A DNA stretch of 64,000 nucleotides from Paramacrobiotus metropolitanus (GCF_019649055.1 NW_026570310.1:124001-188000), one strand, 5' to 3'. Positions 1 through 10,647 are shown, counted from the first letter of the stretch. Translations and numbers: made by a program. Notes: generated by a model not told the origin, from the sequence alone.

Positions 1-189
1 GAAAGTTAGCTTCAGGCTACTCCGCCATAGAGTCCATGTTCTATTACTTCCGTCTTGGCCCGTATAAGAACAACGCGGCCTTACTGTTTAACGACAGTTC
101 TCTGACCACCTTTGAGAACTCACTTGTGATCTATAGAGTGTTAGCTGAGACTTAGAAATAAAGAGTTAGTAAGAAGAACCTACGCTACA

Positions 190-776
190 AGTACATATGC
201 GCCTGCATAATATACCGGAAGTGGATCGATCGGTTATCGCATCGATTACGTCTTCAAGGGCGCTATCTCACATATCCGCATATCCGCATGTATATTCCCT
301 TATCTAATTAGGCCTAAGTGCCGATGTGGGAACTGTGTCATTAACCGTCACTTAGCGTGCATGTTGTATATGTACTCTGTACATGAGTTACTACCGTCTT
401 AATGGAAACTGGGTGTGGTTGTGCAAGTGTTGGCATTTTATGACTTTCCATTTTATCCAGTGTGTAGAATCGTGGATTTTCTCTTATAAGTCTAATGCTT
501 TCCTCAGTGATGAAGTCAGTAGCGTTTTTCTCAAGTTTTGCTTTGGATGTGAGTTTAACATAATCGAATCTTTCTTGTTGTTGTCTTGTTAGTAAAGCTT
601 ACAAAAACCCCGTTGGCGCCGCCGCCGTATCTAAGTGTACACGGTACACTGTAGATAGGATACTTAGACACAGTAATTATCGATCCATCTTTATTCTCCC
701 ATTTCCCTGCGCGGATAAACGTTATCGCGCAGTCAGCAATTACACACACAGTATCCACCACGTGTTAAGACTAACA
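190..776 (+). repeat. Left (5') LTR, truncated at its 5' side
   Basis: Matches 9070-9651 almost base for base and ends in ...GACTAACA at 776, directly before the primer site. The right copy extends about 49 bases further left (9021-9069), starting TGCAATG after the polypurine tract. The left copy has unrelated sequence there, so its U3 start has been lost or replaced. The 69-codon frame starting at 383 (and its twin at 9263) is inside the LTR and is not taken as a gene. Confidence 0.93.
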
Positions 777-777
777 C

Positions 778-795
778 TGGTGCCGAACACCTGTC
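778..795 (+). other. Primer-binding site, tRNA-Lys-like
   Basis: TGGTGCCGAACACCTGTC begins one base after the left LTR, the usual position for the tRNA primer site of reverse transcription. The TGG start pairs with a tRNA CCA end, and the block TGxxGCCGAACA resembles the complement of the 3' end of tRNA-Lys(UUU). The last bases do not match that tRNA, so the tRNA assignment is tentative. Confidence 0.6.
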
Positions 796-999
796 TGCGG
801 AGGCGTAGGATCATTGTCGTTTGGAATACGGTCATTAACTCTGCAGTTGGACATTGACACTTATCGATTTGTGGTGGATATTATCAGGTTCAGAATAATC
901 AGTGGTGGATTATTCGTGTATTGCTTTGGGAATTACTTGTGTTAACTACGGCGACTGGATTATTGATTTGTTGGAGTGCACACGGTAACTCGCAACATA

Positions 1000-2163
1000 A
1001 TGTCTAATCCTGGGGATGATCCTAATAAATCGACCGGCAGCCAAGTGCTGCCGCACTCCAACACCGCTATTCCCACCAAGGCGGATGCAACCGGCAAATC
1101 CATCGTGCTGGATTTACGTGCCCAGGCTGAGGAATTCACCTTCATTCAAGCAACCGGAGACACCAAGCCACCCCTGTTCCGTGGACGCGCGGGAGAGGAC
1201 ATGGAGGGGTGGGTGCGGCGCTTCCACACCGTGGTCACGGCGTTAGAGTGGAAGGAAAATAAAGTGTTACGCCAGATTCCGGTTTACTTAGACGGATTTG
1301 CTGCAACCTGGTATAACAAGGTCAGTGACGGCGGTTAAAAGTTGTCTTACGCCACTTCCGATGAGTTATTGAAAGCTATTATCAGCCGCTTCCAAACTGA
1401 AGACTATCGTAATCAGCTTAAGGTCAAGCTGCGTTTACGCAAAATGAAGCGGGATGAACCGTTGGAAGACTATTTTAATGATGCCATGACCATGCGTGAC
1501 AAGATTAATGCAGACATGGATGACGACGATGTCATCGAGAAGTTGAAGGCAGGATTATTGCCAGAGTATCTTAGCAGACTGGCAATGACGCGAGCTGCCA
1601 CGCCCAAGGAGATCCTCTCGGACCTGCAGAAGGTGTCGGATTCCCTGCGCTTGGAGTCGAAGAATCGAGCGACGGAGCGGGCGACAGTAGAGAGGAAGGG
1701 CGGCAACCGGCCGTGGAGTAACAATTATGGAAAATTTCAGTACGGCGGCAATGGGAAGCCGTTTATGCGAAAGGTCAACAATGCCGGTACAGCGGCCGGC
1801 GACGGGTGACCTAAGCACACTGACTGGCCGGTTAAGCGTTGCCATAATTGCAACGGAACGGATCACATTCAACGGGATTACCCGAAGAACAAGGTCACAC
1901 AGCAGCCACGGAATACGACCCGAGCAGGCGCGCAGCAGGCGCGCAGTCTGTTGACCTTGGACGACGGAGGCCGTGCACCGGCCGCTCCCAGTCTGCAGCT
2001 GGCAATGGCACTGGACGCGGGTGCAACAGGGAGTGGAGGAGAACCAGCCATGGAGAGTGGCGTTTCTGGAGGGACGGCCACTGGTGCCGGGGGGAGGCCG
2101 GACTTATATGGTATACATTGGGCCTTGGATCATCGTCGGATACAGACCAGTCATGGAAGATGA
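1000..2163 (+). pseudogene. gag: gag polyprotein (capsid/nucleocapsid), interrupted
   Basis: ATG at 1000 opens a frame that continues, apart from a TAA at 1336 and a TGA at 1807, to 2163. The middle part (about 1160-1660) reads like a Gypsy capsid: a FRGRAGEDMEGW block, then predicted helices with many charged residues. A zinc knuckle lies at 1840-1881 (C-x2-C-x4-H-x4-Y); the last cysteine of the expected CCHC is a tyrosine. In Metaviridae this protein forms the particle and packages element RNA. After the knuckle comes an Ala/Gly/Pro-rich tail. GTG codons upstream at 976 are in frame, but the ATG with a preceding purine-rich context is a better start. Confidence 0.85.
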
Positions 2164-2386
2164 TGCGGTGGTCAAGAGCACGCTCTAACGGAAGAGAGCG
2201 AGTGGTGCGCCACAGCCGGGATGCAGCTGTGGATGGATACCGTGGTGACGCGGCATACACCCGATATCTTTTGGAATCCCAATGGAAGTACCGATTGAGC
2301 TGCATTGCAGCTATTCGCCCAGCTAACCGGGTTGGCGTTATGGCGTATGCTGTTGAGCAGGACGGCGCAATTGAAGTGCGCAACAG

Positions 2387-2764
2387 ATGTCTCCGAGGGA
2401 GTTCCGAAGCATGTGTAGGAAAGGGCTCCTGGGCTTCGATGCCCACACCTTCCAAGAAGCTACGCGCCTGGAAGCAGCGCGGGAGCGATACTGGGCGCGA
2501 GAGCGCCGTAGCAGGAGCCAGTCTACTGAGGAGAGATGGGAACGCAGCCCATCTCGTGACCGGAGGGAGCGACGCTCGGCAGGCATGGCCAGCTTGCGCA
2601 CGGAACGCGCCCGGTCACACTCGACGGTACGAATTGAGACGCCATGGGAAGCGGTTCGTCGGATGCAGCAGGAGCGCGCAGCGCGGGCAGAGCCACCATT
2701 CCATGGAGATTCCCGGCATGAGCCGCAGTCGGAGGAACAGTTAGCACGATGCGGAAAGGAGTGA
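2387..2764 (+). pseudogene. Arg/Glu/Ser-rich segment between gag and protease
   Basis: A frame in the same phase as the protease frame. It encodes a strongly charged, RS- and RE-rich stretch (many ERR, RSRS and RDRRER repeats), probably disordered or coiled, and ends at TGA 2762-2764. It lies between the zinc knuckle frame and protease. It is most likely a gag C-terminal or gag-pol linker part that has been frame-shifted from gag. I recognise no family in it. High GC and arginine richness differ from the AT-rich flanking host DNA but match the rest of gag. Confidence 0.5.
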
Positions 2765-2815
2765 TGCAGCGAGCATCATGGAGGCGACCACCGGACGCAG
2801 GCACTGCGGCGCGCG

Positions 2816-3560
2816 ATGGCATCAATGGAGACTCAGCACCCCGAATCACCGCCTCCATACTACACACCAAACTACAGTCCGCAGAGTCCAGACCCCGAAC
2901 CATCGGATGGAGGATCGGTCGGCACGACTGGAGAGGTGACGTACCCAATGTTTGATGATAAGACGTCTGGATGGCGCGAGCCAGTGTCCACAACCGGACG
3001 GATGGAGCGAAGCGAGGTTAATATACCGGTGCACCAGTACCGGGTCATGCTCGCGGTGCCGCCGCCGCTGATGAAGCTGTCGGCCATGGTGAAGGATATG
3101 CCGAAAACCTATCTTTCTCCACTGGACATTGGAGGGACAGTTCCACTCATGGATATTAAGATTTGTGGCCGACTTGCTACGGCGTTGATCGACTGCGGCG
3201 CCAGCCTGTCCATCCTGAACCAAAGCTTCATACGTGGATTAAGAACGGTAATGAAGCCATTCGTTACCGATGTTGTTGTCGCTGACAACCGAACGGTCCG
3301 GACGTCAGGACAGATCACCCTGAACGTGGATATGGATGGAATCCATGGAGACGTCCCGTTCGTGGTTTTCGACAATTTCGGGGCGGGGAAATATGACTGT
3401 GTCATTGGCTGCAACGTACTTCAACAGCCCGCCATCTTAGTGGACGTGGGCAACCGGCGCCTTTTGTCATCGGCCGATTACCTGTTGCTGTCAGATGCCA
3501 CAGGTAAACCTCTATGTGAGAGTAATAGAGCTGCCCCTGTAGAGCCGCGAGCCTCACAGC
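2816..3560 (+). pseudogene. pol: pol, aspartic protease (retropepsin-like) part
   Basis: ATG at 2816 opens the pol frame. The first ~30 codons hold a Pro/Tyr-rich stretch with PPPY at 2849-2860. The protease core follows: the catalytic aspartate is at 3190 in ALIDCGASLSIL, where the usual D-T/S-G-A has become D-C-G-A; a later ADNRTVRTSG flap-like block and a DCVIGCNVLQQ block (about 3400-3425) correspond to the second conserved half of retropepsins. It would cleave the Gag-Pol polyprotein. The first aspartate is kept, but the threonine/serine to cysteine change is unusual and may reduce activity. It continues in frame into RT. Confidence 0.85.
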
Positions 3561-3859
3561 CCATGGTAAGTAACCTTATGACCACACTACTTGGTCAGCC
3601 GATGTGTGCCGGCGTAGTCCAGCACCATAGGTTGCTGTCTTTGCATCATGAGGACGGTTCCGAAATGGATTTAACCGGTTGGGACTTTGAGTGGCCTCGG
3701 ATTCCCGTCGATGAATTTGATATTGGCGATACCAATACACAGGACGGTGTGCCGCAGATGCGGGCCCTCCTGGAGGAGTTCTCGGACCTATTCCATACAG
3801 AAGGACGCCCACTCGTACAGGCCCGAGTCACGCCGTTCAAGATTGAGTTGCTCCCGGAT

Positions 3860-4660
3860 ACCAAGCCAATATTCCGGAACCAATATCGGCGCGCTCCGCG
3901 CGAAGTGGCGGAAGTGGAGCGGCAGGTTCAAGAGATGTTGGAGAAAGGCGTGATCCGGCGGAGTCGGAGCCCATGGAGCTCCCCTGTTATACTTGCGTGA
4001 AAGGTAGGCGGCAAGTCATGGCGTCTGTGCGCCGATGTGAGGGGAGTTAACAACGTCACCGTTGCGGACCGGTATCCTCTCCCACGCGTGGACGACTGCC
4101 TACAGGTTTTGGCAGGTGTTAGGTATATGACCACGATAGACCTGCAGAGCGGCTTCTGGCAGGTTCCGTTGGACGAAGCCAGTTAGCCTATCACGGCTTT
4201 TCAAGCTGGACAGGGTTTCTACGAGTACGAAGTGATGTGTTTTGGTCTGAGAAACGCGCCTAGCCACTTCCAGCAAATGATGACGGAAGTTCTGCCGGGA
4301 CTGATTTGGTCGGATGTCTTCGTGTATCTCGACGATGCTGTTTGCGGAACCTCTACATTGACGAACACCTCCACCGTCTGCGCCAGTTATTCGAACGGTT
4401 CAGAGAATATGGCCTTCTGCTGAAGCCTTCGAAGTGTCACTTCATGAAGTCGGAAGTGAGAGTACTGGGATTTACCGCCACGAATGAACGGATACGTCCA
4501 AACCTAGACAAAGTGGAAGCAGTTATGAAGTTTCCTACACCTACAAACCTTAAAGCGACACAGTCGTTCCTTGGTTTGTGTAGTTATTACCGACGCTTCA
4601 TAAAAGACGTTTCCAAGCTGGCTGAACCGCTAACTCAGCTGACAATAAGGACACACCATT
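3860..4660 (+). pseudogene. pol: pol, reverse transcriptase domain with stops and a frameshift
   Basis: The RT starts at the block preceding GVIRRSRSPWSSPVIL, which is cut by TGA 3998-4000. The same frame continues with a YPLPRVDD block and TTIDLQSGFWQVP (first catalytic aspartate present), is cut again by TAG 4184-4186, then shows VMCFGLRNAPSHFQ and the active-site YLDD at 4325-4336. The frame changes just after YLDD; the thumb follows in the next frame with LKPSKCHF, VLGF and a YYRRFIKDVSKLAEPL block (4306-4660). All catalytic aspartates are present, so the defects are stops and frame changes, not active-site loss. Family: Ty3/Gypsy RT. Confidence 0.92.
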
Positions 4661-4691
4661 TACCTACGGAGCGGCACAGGAGGATGCGTTC

Positions 4692-5130
4692 ATGCGGCTG
4701 AAGCAGGCGCTAACGAGCGCTCCGGTACTGGTACACTTTAACGCGGATGCTCCTGTGGAGATCCACCCGGATGCCAGTGGATACGCAATTGGCGTAGTGG
4801 TCATTCAGAGGGATGGTAAAAGTCATGAGCGAGTGGTCGCTTATGGCAGCCGTCGCCTAATCCCGGCAGAAATTAACTACACCACCACGGAAAAAAGCTA
4901 TTAGCGATAGTGTGGTGCTGCAAAAAATATATGTATTATTTGTTAGGACGCCCGGTGACCATGTGGTCTGACCACCACAGCCTGTGCTGGCTGTTTAATA
5001 TACAATCGCCCAACAGCCGGTTGGTGCGATGGGCGTTGCGCCTGCAGGAATATACTTCGGTGATTGTCCACAAGGCTGGAAAGTCCCATGCGGATGGTGA
5101 CTGCCTTTCCCGATACCCGCCTGCGCTGGA
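4692..5130 (+). pseudogene. pol: pol, RNase H domain
   Basis: Begins with MRLKQALTSAPVL, the usual linker between Gypsy RT and RNase H. DASGYAIGVV supplies the first catalytic aspartate, VVAYGSRRL and EINYTTTEK the next conserved blocks with the glutamate, and a frame change/TAG at about 4902 precedes the block with WSDHHSL (second catalytic aspartate) and the LSRYP end. The order and spacing are typical of Gypsy RNase H, which removes element RNA from the RNA-DNA hybrid. It is disabled by the break near 4902. Confidence 0.88.
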
Positions 5131-5379
5131 TGGACCAATGGAGCATCAGGCTTTCTCCATCCTCCAAAGCGAGGACCAGTTGGACGACATCGCAGGACAA
5201 GTGGACATCAAGGACGAGCAGGATAAAGATGCGTTCTGTCAGGATGTTCTACGGAAACTGCCGGAGGATCGGGTGACAAAGAAGACATTTACAGTAAAGA
5301 ATGGACTCCTTTACAGAATCTGGAAGTCGCATGGAGTCCTCCTGGAACTGTTGGTTATTCCACAGAGTCTCCGTTTCGA

Positions 5380-6420
5380 AGTGTTACGGTTTGCGCATGA
5401 TGATCCGATGGGAGGATATTTGGGTGTAGACCAGACGTCGGAAAGATTCGCAAGCGAGTATTTTTTCCGGATTTGGTTGGATTTGTGCGCAAGTATGTGA
5501 AGTCGTGTGCTGCGTGCTAGGCGAGAAATCGGATGACCCAGCGGACGCCGGGGTCAGTCCAGTGTTTCTGCCCTGATAGACCGTTTGACGTTGTAGCGGC
5601 TGATGTGTTAGGTCCGCTCCCACAGTCTAAGAATGGTAATAAGTACATTATTGTGGCTACTGATCTGTTCACGAAGTGGGTGGTGGCTAAGGCCATACCT
5701 GAACAGACAGCTACTGTTGTTGCGAAGTTTCTGTTGCACGACATCTTTTTGAAGTACTTTATGCCGTATCAGTTACTAACTGATCAGGGTACGCCATTCG
5801 TCAATCAGCTCGTCGAGGAGCTGCATCGTTTGTTGGACATTGGACGTCTAACGACCAGTGGATTCCATCCCCAGTGCAACGGGCAAGTGGTGAGGTATAA
5901 TCAAACACTTGCACATATGCTTTCAAAGTATGTGGATAATGACCAGAAGACTTGGGACACTCTCCTGCCATACGTCGTTATTGCTTCGAATACATTAAAG
6001 CATGATGTCACCGGATTCTCACCATTCGAAATGTTGTTCGGACGCATCCCCACCCTGCCGATGGACGTTGGACTGACGACAGCGCGAGATCCTTTCAACG
6101 TGGACATTAAGGAGCGCCTGAAAGAAATACACGCTGCTGCTTCCGCACGGATAGAAGCGCAACATAACTACGTGTATGGTAGAGATGACAAAAAGTGGAT
6201 GTCACCTATGGAGAAAGAGATGCAGTCCTGATTTTTAATCCAAGTGGTAAACGAGGATTGGCCACGAAGTTGTTGTCACGCTGGTACGGCCCGTACAGGG
6301 TAATTAGACAAACTTCACCGGTGAACTACGAAGTGGAGTCACAGGGAAAGCGACGCCGCATGAAGTTCGTAGTCCATGTGTCACGAATGAAGGCATATTA
6401 TGACCAGAATGAACTGTACG
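5380..6420 (+). pseudogene. pol: pol, integrase with GPY motif; catalytic Glu replaced by Val
   Basis: The N-terminal zinc-binding part lies around 5390-5515: one expected histidine (second) is a tyrosine in GGYLG, and CAAC is in a shifted frame followed by TAG 5518. The core runs from 5533: DVLGPL (first Asp, ~5603), TDQGTPF (second Asp, ~5785) and a block that should be GQ-x-E-R but reads GQVVRYNQT, so codon 5890 encodes Val instead of the third catalytic acid. The C-terminal GPY motif (WYGPYRVI, ~6273-6297) is in the next frame, starting 6195. The integrase would insert the cDNA; with the D,D-35-E triad broken this copy cannot supply it. Confidence 0.9.
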
Positions 6421-6971
6421 AAGACAATTCGGATGACGAAGGGGAAGTATGGATTCCGATAGCACGAAAGAAATCTATATCTGCCAAGACGCCGACGCCG
6501 ATTGGAGACGGGAATGATTGGGCACAGGAATTCGAGGATAATTACCGCGAGTTAGGATGGATGCCACAGGATGATGGTAAACTGGTGCGTTCACCAGAGA
6601 AGCCAACTGTTGTTGCTCGAGATGTTACCGGAAAGGATGCACGGAGTAAGGATACATTGGACTTGGAACCACCGAAATCGGACGGCTATGCCACCAAGGA
6701 GAGGGCAGAGGCAAAGCCGGTTGAGCCAGCTTCGGACGGAGAGGTTGTGGAGCAGCGTCGCTCTGGACGCACGATCAAGGAACCGGATCGTCTGATTAAG
6801 TCAGACTGGGCAGATCAAAGGACACGGAAACCCAAAGTGGGAGACGCTCCAACTAAGCTGGTTAAGAAGAGTCCGCCCTCCTCAAAGGTCACGAAGAGCG
6901 CAACGGAGAAGGATGTCCCGAAGAAGTCAAAGAACACAGTCAACACCAGCCAGTGGACGGCGAGTGACGCG

Positions 6972-8971
6972 ATGTTGCCAGGTTGGTATTTTCACCTTGC
7001 CCTGCCATTGGTCAGTTTGTGCTACCTCATGACGCCAGCGGCGGCAATTACCATGAAGGTCTGCGATTACACGATACCACAATTCATGGGTGTCGTCGAC
7101 TTCGAAGAACTTCTGAAGTGTCCAACGATGCCGCAACGAATTTCCGGGATACCTATTCAGTTTGATCTATACATGGAGCGTGACGTGAGTAAGACGTTTA
7201 GCGGATACATTTGTCGTGCCTGGGAGGAAGTGTTGACCATCGACGAAACCGTCATCTGGACGACCGACACGGAGAGGACAACAAAACACCTCATCACCAG
7301 CCCTCAGGATTTCTGGATGATGATCCAGACGCGCTGATGCGGGGAGAGTACACTTCAGCCACTTGGTAAAGTTTGGGTGTATCATGCAGAGCCTTTCGGC
7401 GAAGGCTCATGGAATTCGCAGAAAAATTTCACTACTCGTAACTGTGAATCAGAGGAAGTCACTCTTGACCAAGAGTGTGATGGCTGTCCTGTTATGTCGA
7501 TAACAGGTGAGATAGCTAACAGCCGGAAGGTCGGATATTCTATACAGGGAATGCGAACATACGTCTGGAGTGATCAAGGCGTTGGAACCAAGCCGTGTGA
7601 TGTCAGCCGTTTTGCCCGTCGTAATGGAACACTGTTCCAAGACAAAGACAGTCTACGCGTGCGTGACAAGGAGCACCAGCTGGATTTCGTGTTGGGAGAA
7701 CGTGAGACATTGTGTGACACGGCATTGCCAGATATGTATACGGTCATTGGAGAGGCGGGAGGCATATGTATGTACTGGACAGAGATGGTAAACTTTTCGA
7801 GGAATTGTCTACGCCCGCCTGCTCTACAAAGATATCTCCACGCCGGAATTCGAAAAAGACTACGAAGTTTCCGACAATTATGGTGAAGAAACGTGGTAAG
7901 CCACTTGTAAAGCGAGGATTCGGAACTGCATCACCGACTGGATTCTACGACTACAGTAGTCTAGTACATAATGGATCGAAGCCAGCACCGCCAACATTGA
8001 GTCTTCAGCAGATAATACCTGCTCACATTCAGTATTAGTCTGATAACGTCGTGGATCATGAGAATGAATTAGCGGATGCTGTGAACAATTTGCATTGCCG
8101 GTTGAATCGAAACCGCATTGTAGATTTATTTACGTTGTCAACAATTTCCGGAATTTTAGCTGCGCGAAGCATGGAAATGTTGAACTGTCAGAGTCTACAG
8201 GTTTTTGGAACAGCTGGCGTAATTCGCAAGTGCCGCCAGTTGGAGTTGGATTTTTTGGTTGCGGACGATAGCCACTGCGGGCCTCAGCCGCGCGCCGACG
8301 ACTGGTCAATATCGCCGGATGGCTACCTACTAGTTCCATATCAGCCATGCCTCTAGGAGACGAGCATTGTCAACTTTAATGGGATGCCTTATGAATCCTG
8401 GACTGGACAATGGATTCGAGTGAAACCGACAAGGAAGTTGGAGCGACACATTTTGGCTCACCATTTTCGACAAAGTGTGGATGTATCTGGAGTACTTTTA
8501 CAGTCAGCGATGGATAAGGAACATTCGCTTACGTTTTCGCTCTTCGTACAGTTAGCGGGAACGATGGAACAGCAGGGCATTGGAGATTTTGGAATTTTAG
8601 TTGAATCGGCTAGTAAAACCGGCCAGATTCCTGACATAATTAATCGTATTGCTTGGCTTAAGAGTTTAGGCGGCAGCATAATCACTGTAGTGATTGTGGT
8701 TGTGATTGTGTATGTGTGCATACAGTTTAAGGTACATTTATTGACTTTCGGCTGTTTTCGCCGCATAGTAAATCGTGTGTGACCGCGACCGTCTACTGTC
8801 GTTACGGCGAGTGAACTTACATCGCTACGATCTGGGAGCACAGGACAGGAGGAGCATGTGAATGGGACAGCTCCACCGGAAGTGCGCATTACACTGGACA
8901 CCCAACGGATCACTTACACACCGCGACCAGATTCTTGGGATGGATTCCGCGTCATTAGGAGTACGGATTAG
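6972..8971 (+). pseudogene. env: Envelope-like membrane glycoprotein, broken
   Basis: ATG 6972 lies in the same frame as the integrase C-terminus and starts a signal peptide (LALPLVSLCYL plus an AAA-type cleavage area, to about 7050). A cysteine-containing ectodomain follows (CDYTIPQF at its start) and is cut at TGA 7335-7337. The next pieces are in other frames: 7377-7886, 7766-8038, 8051-8356 and 8384-8782. A membrane helix of almost pure Val/Ile lies at about 8672-8730, followed by a short tail that after TGA 8780 continues in frame to TAG 8969. Potential N-glycosylation sites occur. This is the third gene of errantivirus-like elements, thought to allow cell-to-cell transfer. I cannot place it in a fusion-protein class. 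Confidence 0.75.
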
Positions 8972-9010
8972 GACAATGAGGACGAGCGAGGACGAGCGAG
9001 GACGTCGTCT

Positions 9011-9020
9011 TTAAGGGGAG
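9011..9020 (+). other. Polypurine tract of the first provirus
   Basis: TTAAGGGGAG ends directly at the first base of the right LTR (TGCAATG). This is the expected site for plus-strand DNA priming and it fixes the true 5' end of the LTR at 9021. Confidence 0.75.
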
Positions 9021-9651
9021 TGCAATGTAACGCCGCGCGTTACCTGTGCACGTGTACTTGTATACATACAGTACATATACGCCTGCATAATATACCGGAA
9101 GTGGATCGATCGGTTATCGCATCGATTACGTCTTCAAGGGCGCTATCTCAGTTATCCACATATCCGCATGTATATTCCCTTATCTAATTAGGCCTAAGTG
9201 CCGATGTGGGAACTGTGTCATTAACCGTCACTTAGCGTGCATGTTGTATATGTACTCTGTACATGAGTTACTACCGTCTTAATGGAAACTGGGTGTGGTT
9301 GTGCAAGTGTTGGCATTTTATGACTTTCCATTTTATCCTGTGTGTAGAATCGTGGATTTTCTCTTATAAGCCTAATGGTTTTCTCAGTTATGAAGTCAGT
9401 AGCGTTTTTCTCAAGTTTTGCTTTGGATGTGAGTTTACTATAATCAAATCTTTTTTGTTGTTGCCTTGTTAGTAATACTTACGAAAACCCCGTTGTCGCC
9501 GCCGTATTTAAGTGTACGCGGTACACTGTAGATAGGATAGTTAGACACAGTAATTATCGATCCATCTTTGTTCTCCCATTTCCCTGCGCGGATAAACGTT
9601 ATCGCGCAGTCAGCAATTACACACAGTATCCACCACGTGTTAAGACTAACA
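9021..9651 (+). repeat. Right (3') LTR, complete (TG...CA)
   Basis: 631 bases from TGCAATG after the polypurine tract to ...ACTAACA. It has the TG...CA ends typical of LTRs. Bases 9070-9651 match the left LTR; 9021-9069 have no counterpart there. Following bases are TATTCAATC, which would hold the target duplication, but the left flank is missing for comparison. Confidence 0.9.
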
Positions 9652-9836
9652 TATTCAATCTGAATTTACGGCTGACCTACGTCATACGCCGTACGTGGGC
9701 GCTTACGTAAGTAAATCTTCATGCAGCTTCGAATTAAAGCGCACCGGTGTTAAATTTTAAATTGCAAAGTTGACTGTGGGTCGCCACAAATTGGAAAGAT
9801 TCGGTTAGTACCAGCAGCGCAGTTTCTGGCTGCAAT

Positions 9837-10278
9837 GTGGTGGGATGAAGTTGGGGCGGGGGCTACGCTGGGGTGGCTAAGTCTGGGGGCCACGTTGGCC
9901 AGGGGCATAGTTTTGGGAGACGTTTGGGGAGGCTAGGTTTTGGGGGGTTTTGGGTTGTTTTGGGGCGTGTTTTATTTAGGGGGCTGTGTGGGGGGGCTGT
10001 GATTGCGGGCACGGGCTGTGTTGGTGTTGAGGGTGGTTATGTTTAGGGGCCACGTTGGCCAGTTGCTTTGTTTAAAGAGCCGTCTGAAGTGGGTAAGTTT
10101 TGGTGGGGTTTGGTTTTGCGAGCTATGTTTCACGCCTGAGTTTGAGGGCTGGGTTGGGGTGTTCTATATTTGTGAGGCAGTGTGGAAAACTGCGATTCGG
10201 AGGACAATGGTTTGCGGGCTGGGGTGCTCTTGTTGTGGGCTATTTGGGTGGCAGTATGTTGGTGGAGGGCTGTTATGA
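9837..10278 (+). other. G-rich, C-poor strand-asymmetric block with G-runs
   Basis: The plus strand is dominated by G and T with dozens of runs of three to seven G and very little C, unlike either flank. GGGGCCACGTTGGCCA occurs at about 9888 and again at about 10047. Open frames at 10003-10278 and 10100-10282 are products of the composition and I do not take them as genes. Such G-run density could form G-quadruplexes. Confidence 0.6.
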
Positions 10279-10362
10279 CTAATCATACGGTCGTTTGGGC
10301 ATAGGCAAAATCATCGGAATCGCCGACAATGTTTTAGTTTCTTTAGCAGTTTGGGCGTACCA

Positions 10363-10403
10363 TTCAATAAGACAGTGACATAAAGTTCAATAAGACAGTG
10401 ACA
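10363..10403 (+). repeat. Short tandem duplication, 23-base period
   Basis: TTCAATAAGACAGTGACA occurs at 10363-10380 and again at 10386-10403 separated by TAAAG. The rest of 10279-10640 shows no gene I can support. Confidence 0.85.
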
Positions 10404-10647
10404 CCACCGAATTTTTGTGGCAGCGTCTAAGTGTGGAAATTCAGCGTGGGAACGCTGCTTCTGTTCTGGGAACGGTTGGGTGTTCTAAACAGCTTGAAGA
10501 ATTGTTCTTCTAAATTGGTTTATCAAGTTCAAGTGTAAACGGCTTTTAGCTTGTACAATTTGTCTATAAAAGAATAATAAATTGCTGCTACGGCTGTGAC
10601 ATAAAGCTGACAACAAAAGAGCTCGATGCTGATAAAATTCAGGCGAA

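Larger units (their letters stand above)
190..9651 (+). mobile_element. Ty3/Gypsy (errantivirus-like) LTR provirus with env-like third gene, defective
   Basis: Two near-identical direct repeats of ~585 bases (190-776 and 9070-9651) enclose, in order on one strand, a primer-binding site, gag with a zinc knuckle, pol in the order protease-RT-RNase H-integrase, an envelope-like membrane protein gene, and a polypurine tract. The order PR-RT-RH-IN places it in Ty3/Gypsy (Metaviridae) rather than Ty1/Copia; the third gene makes it like errantiviruses. The copy is dead: stops at 1336, 1807, 2762, 3998, 4184, 4902, 5498 and 5518, frame changes near 4340, 4670, 4900, 5460 and in env, and a lost integrase glutamate. 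The LTRs differ by only a few percent by eye, so insertion is not very ancient. No target duplication can be scored because the left LTR lacks its 5' end. Confidence 0.93.

Noticed and set aside
383-592. 69-codon frame with a nearly identical twin at 9263-9472
   Set aside because: Both lie inside the LTRs and are conserved only because the LTRs are.
9652-9660. Target-site duplication for the first provirus
   Set aside because: The left LTR end is missing, so TATT after the right LTR has no partner to compare.
10003-10282. Two overlapping Gly/Trp/Cys-rich frames
   Set aside because: They are a product of the G-rich composition; no motif and no start context.
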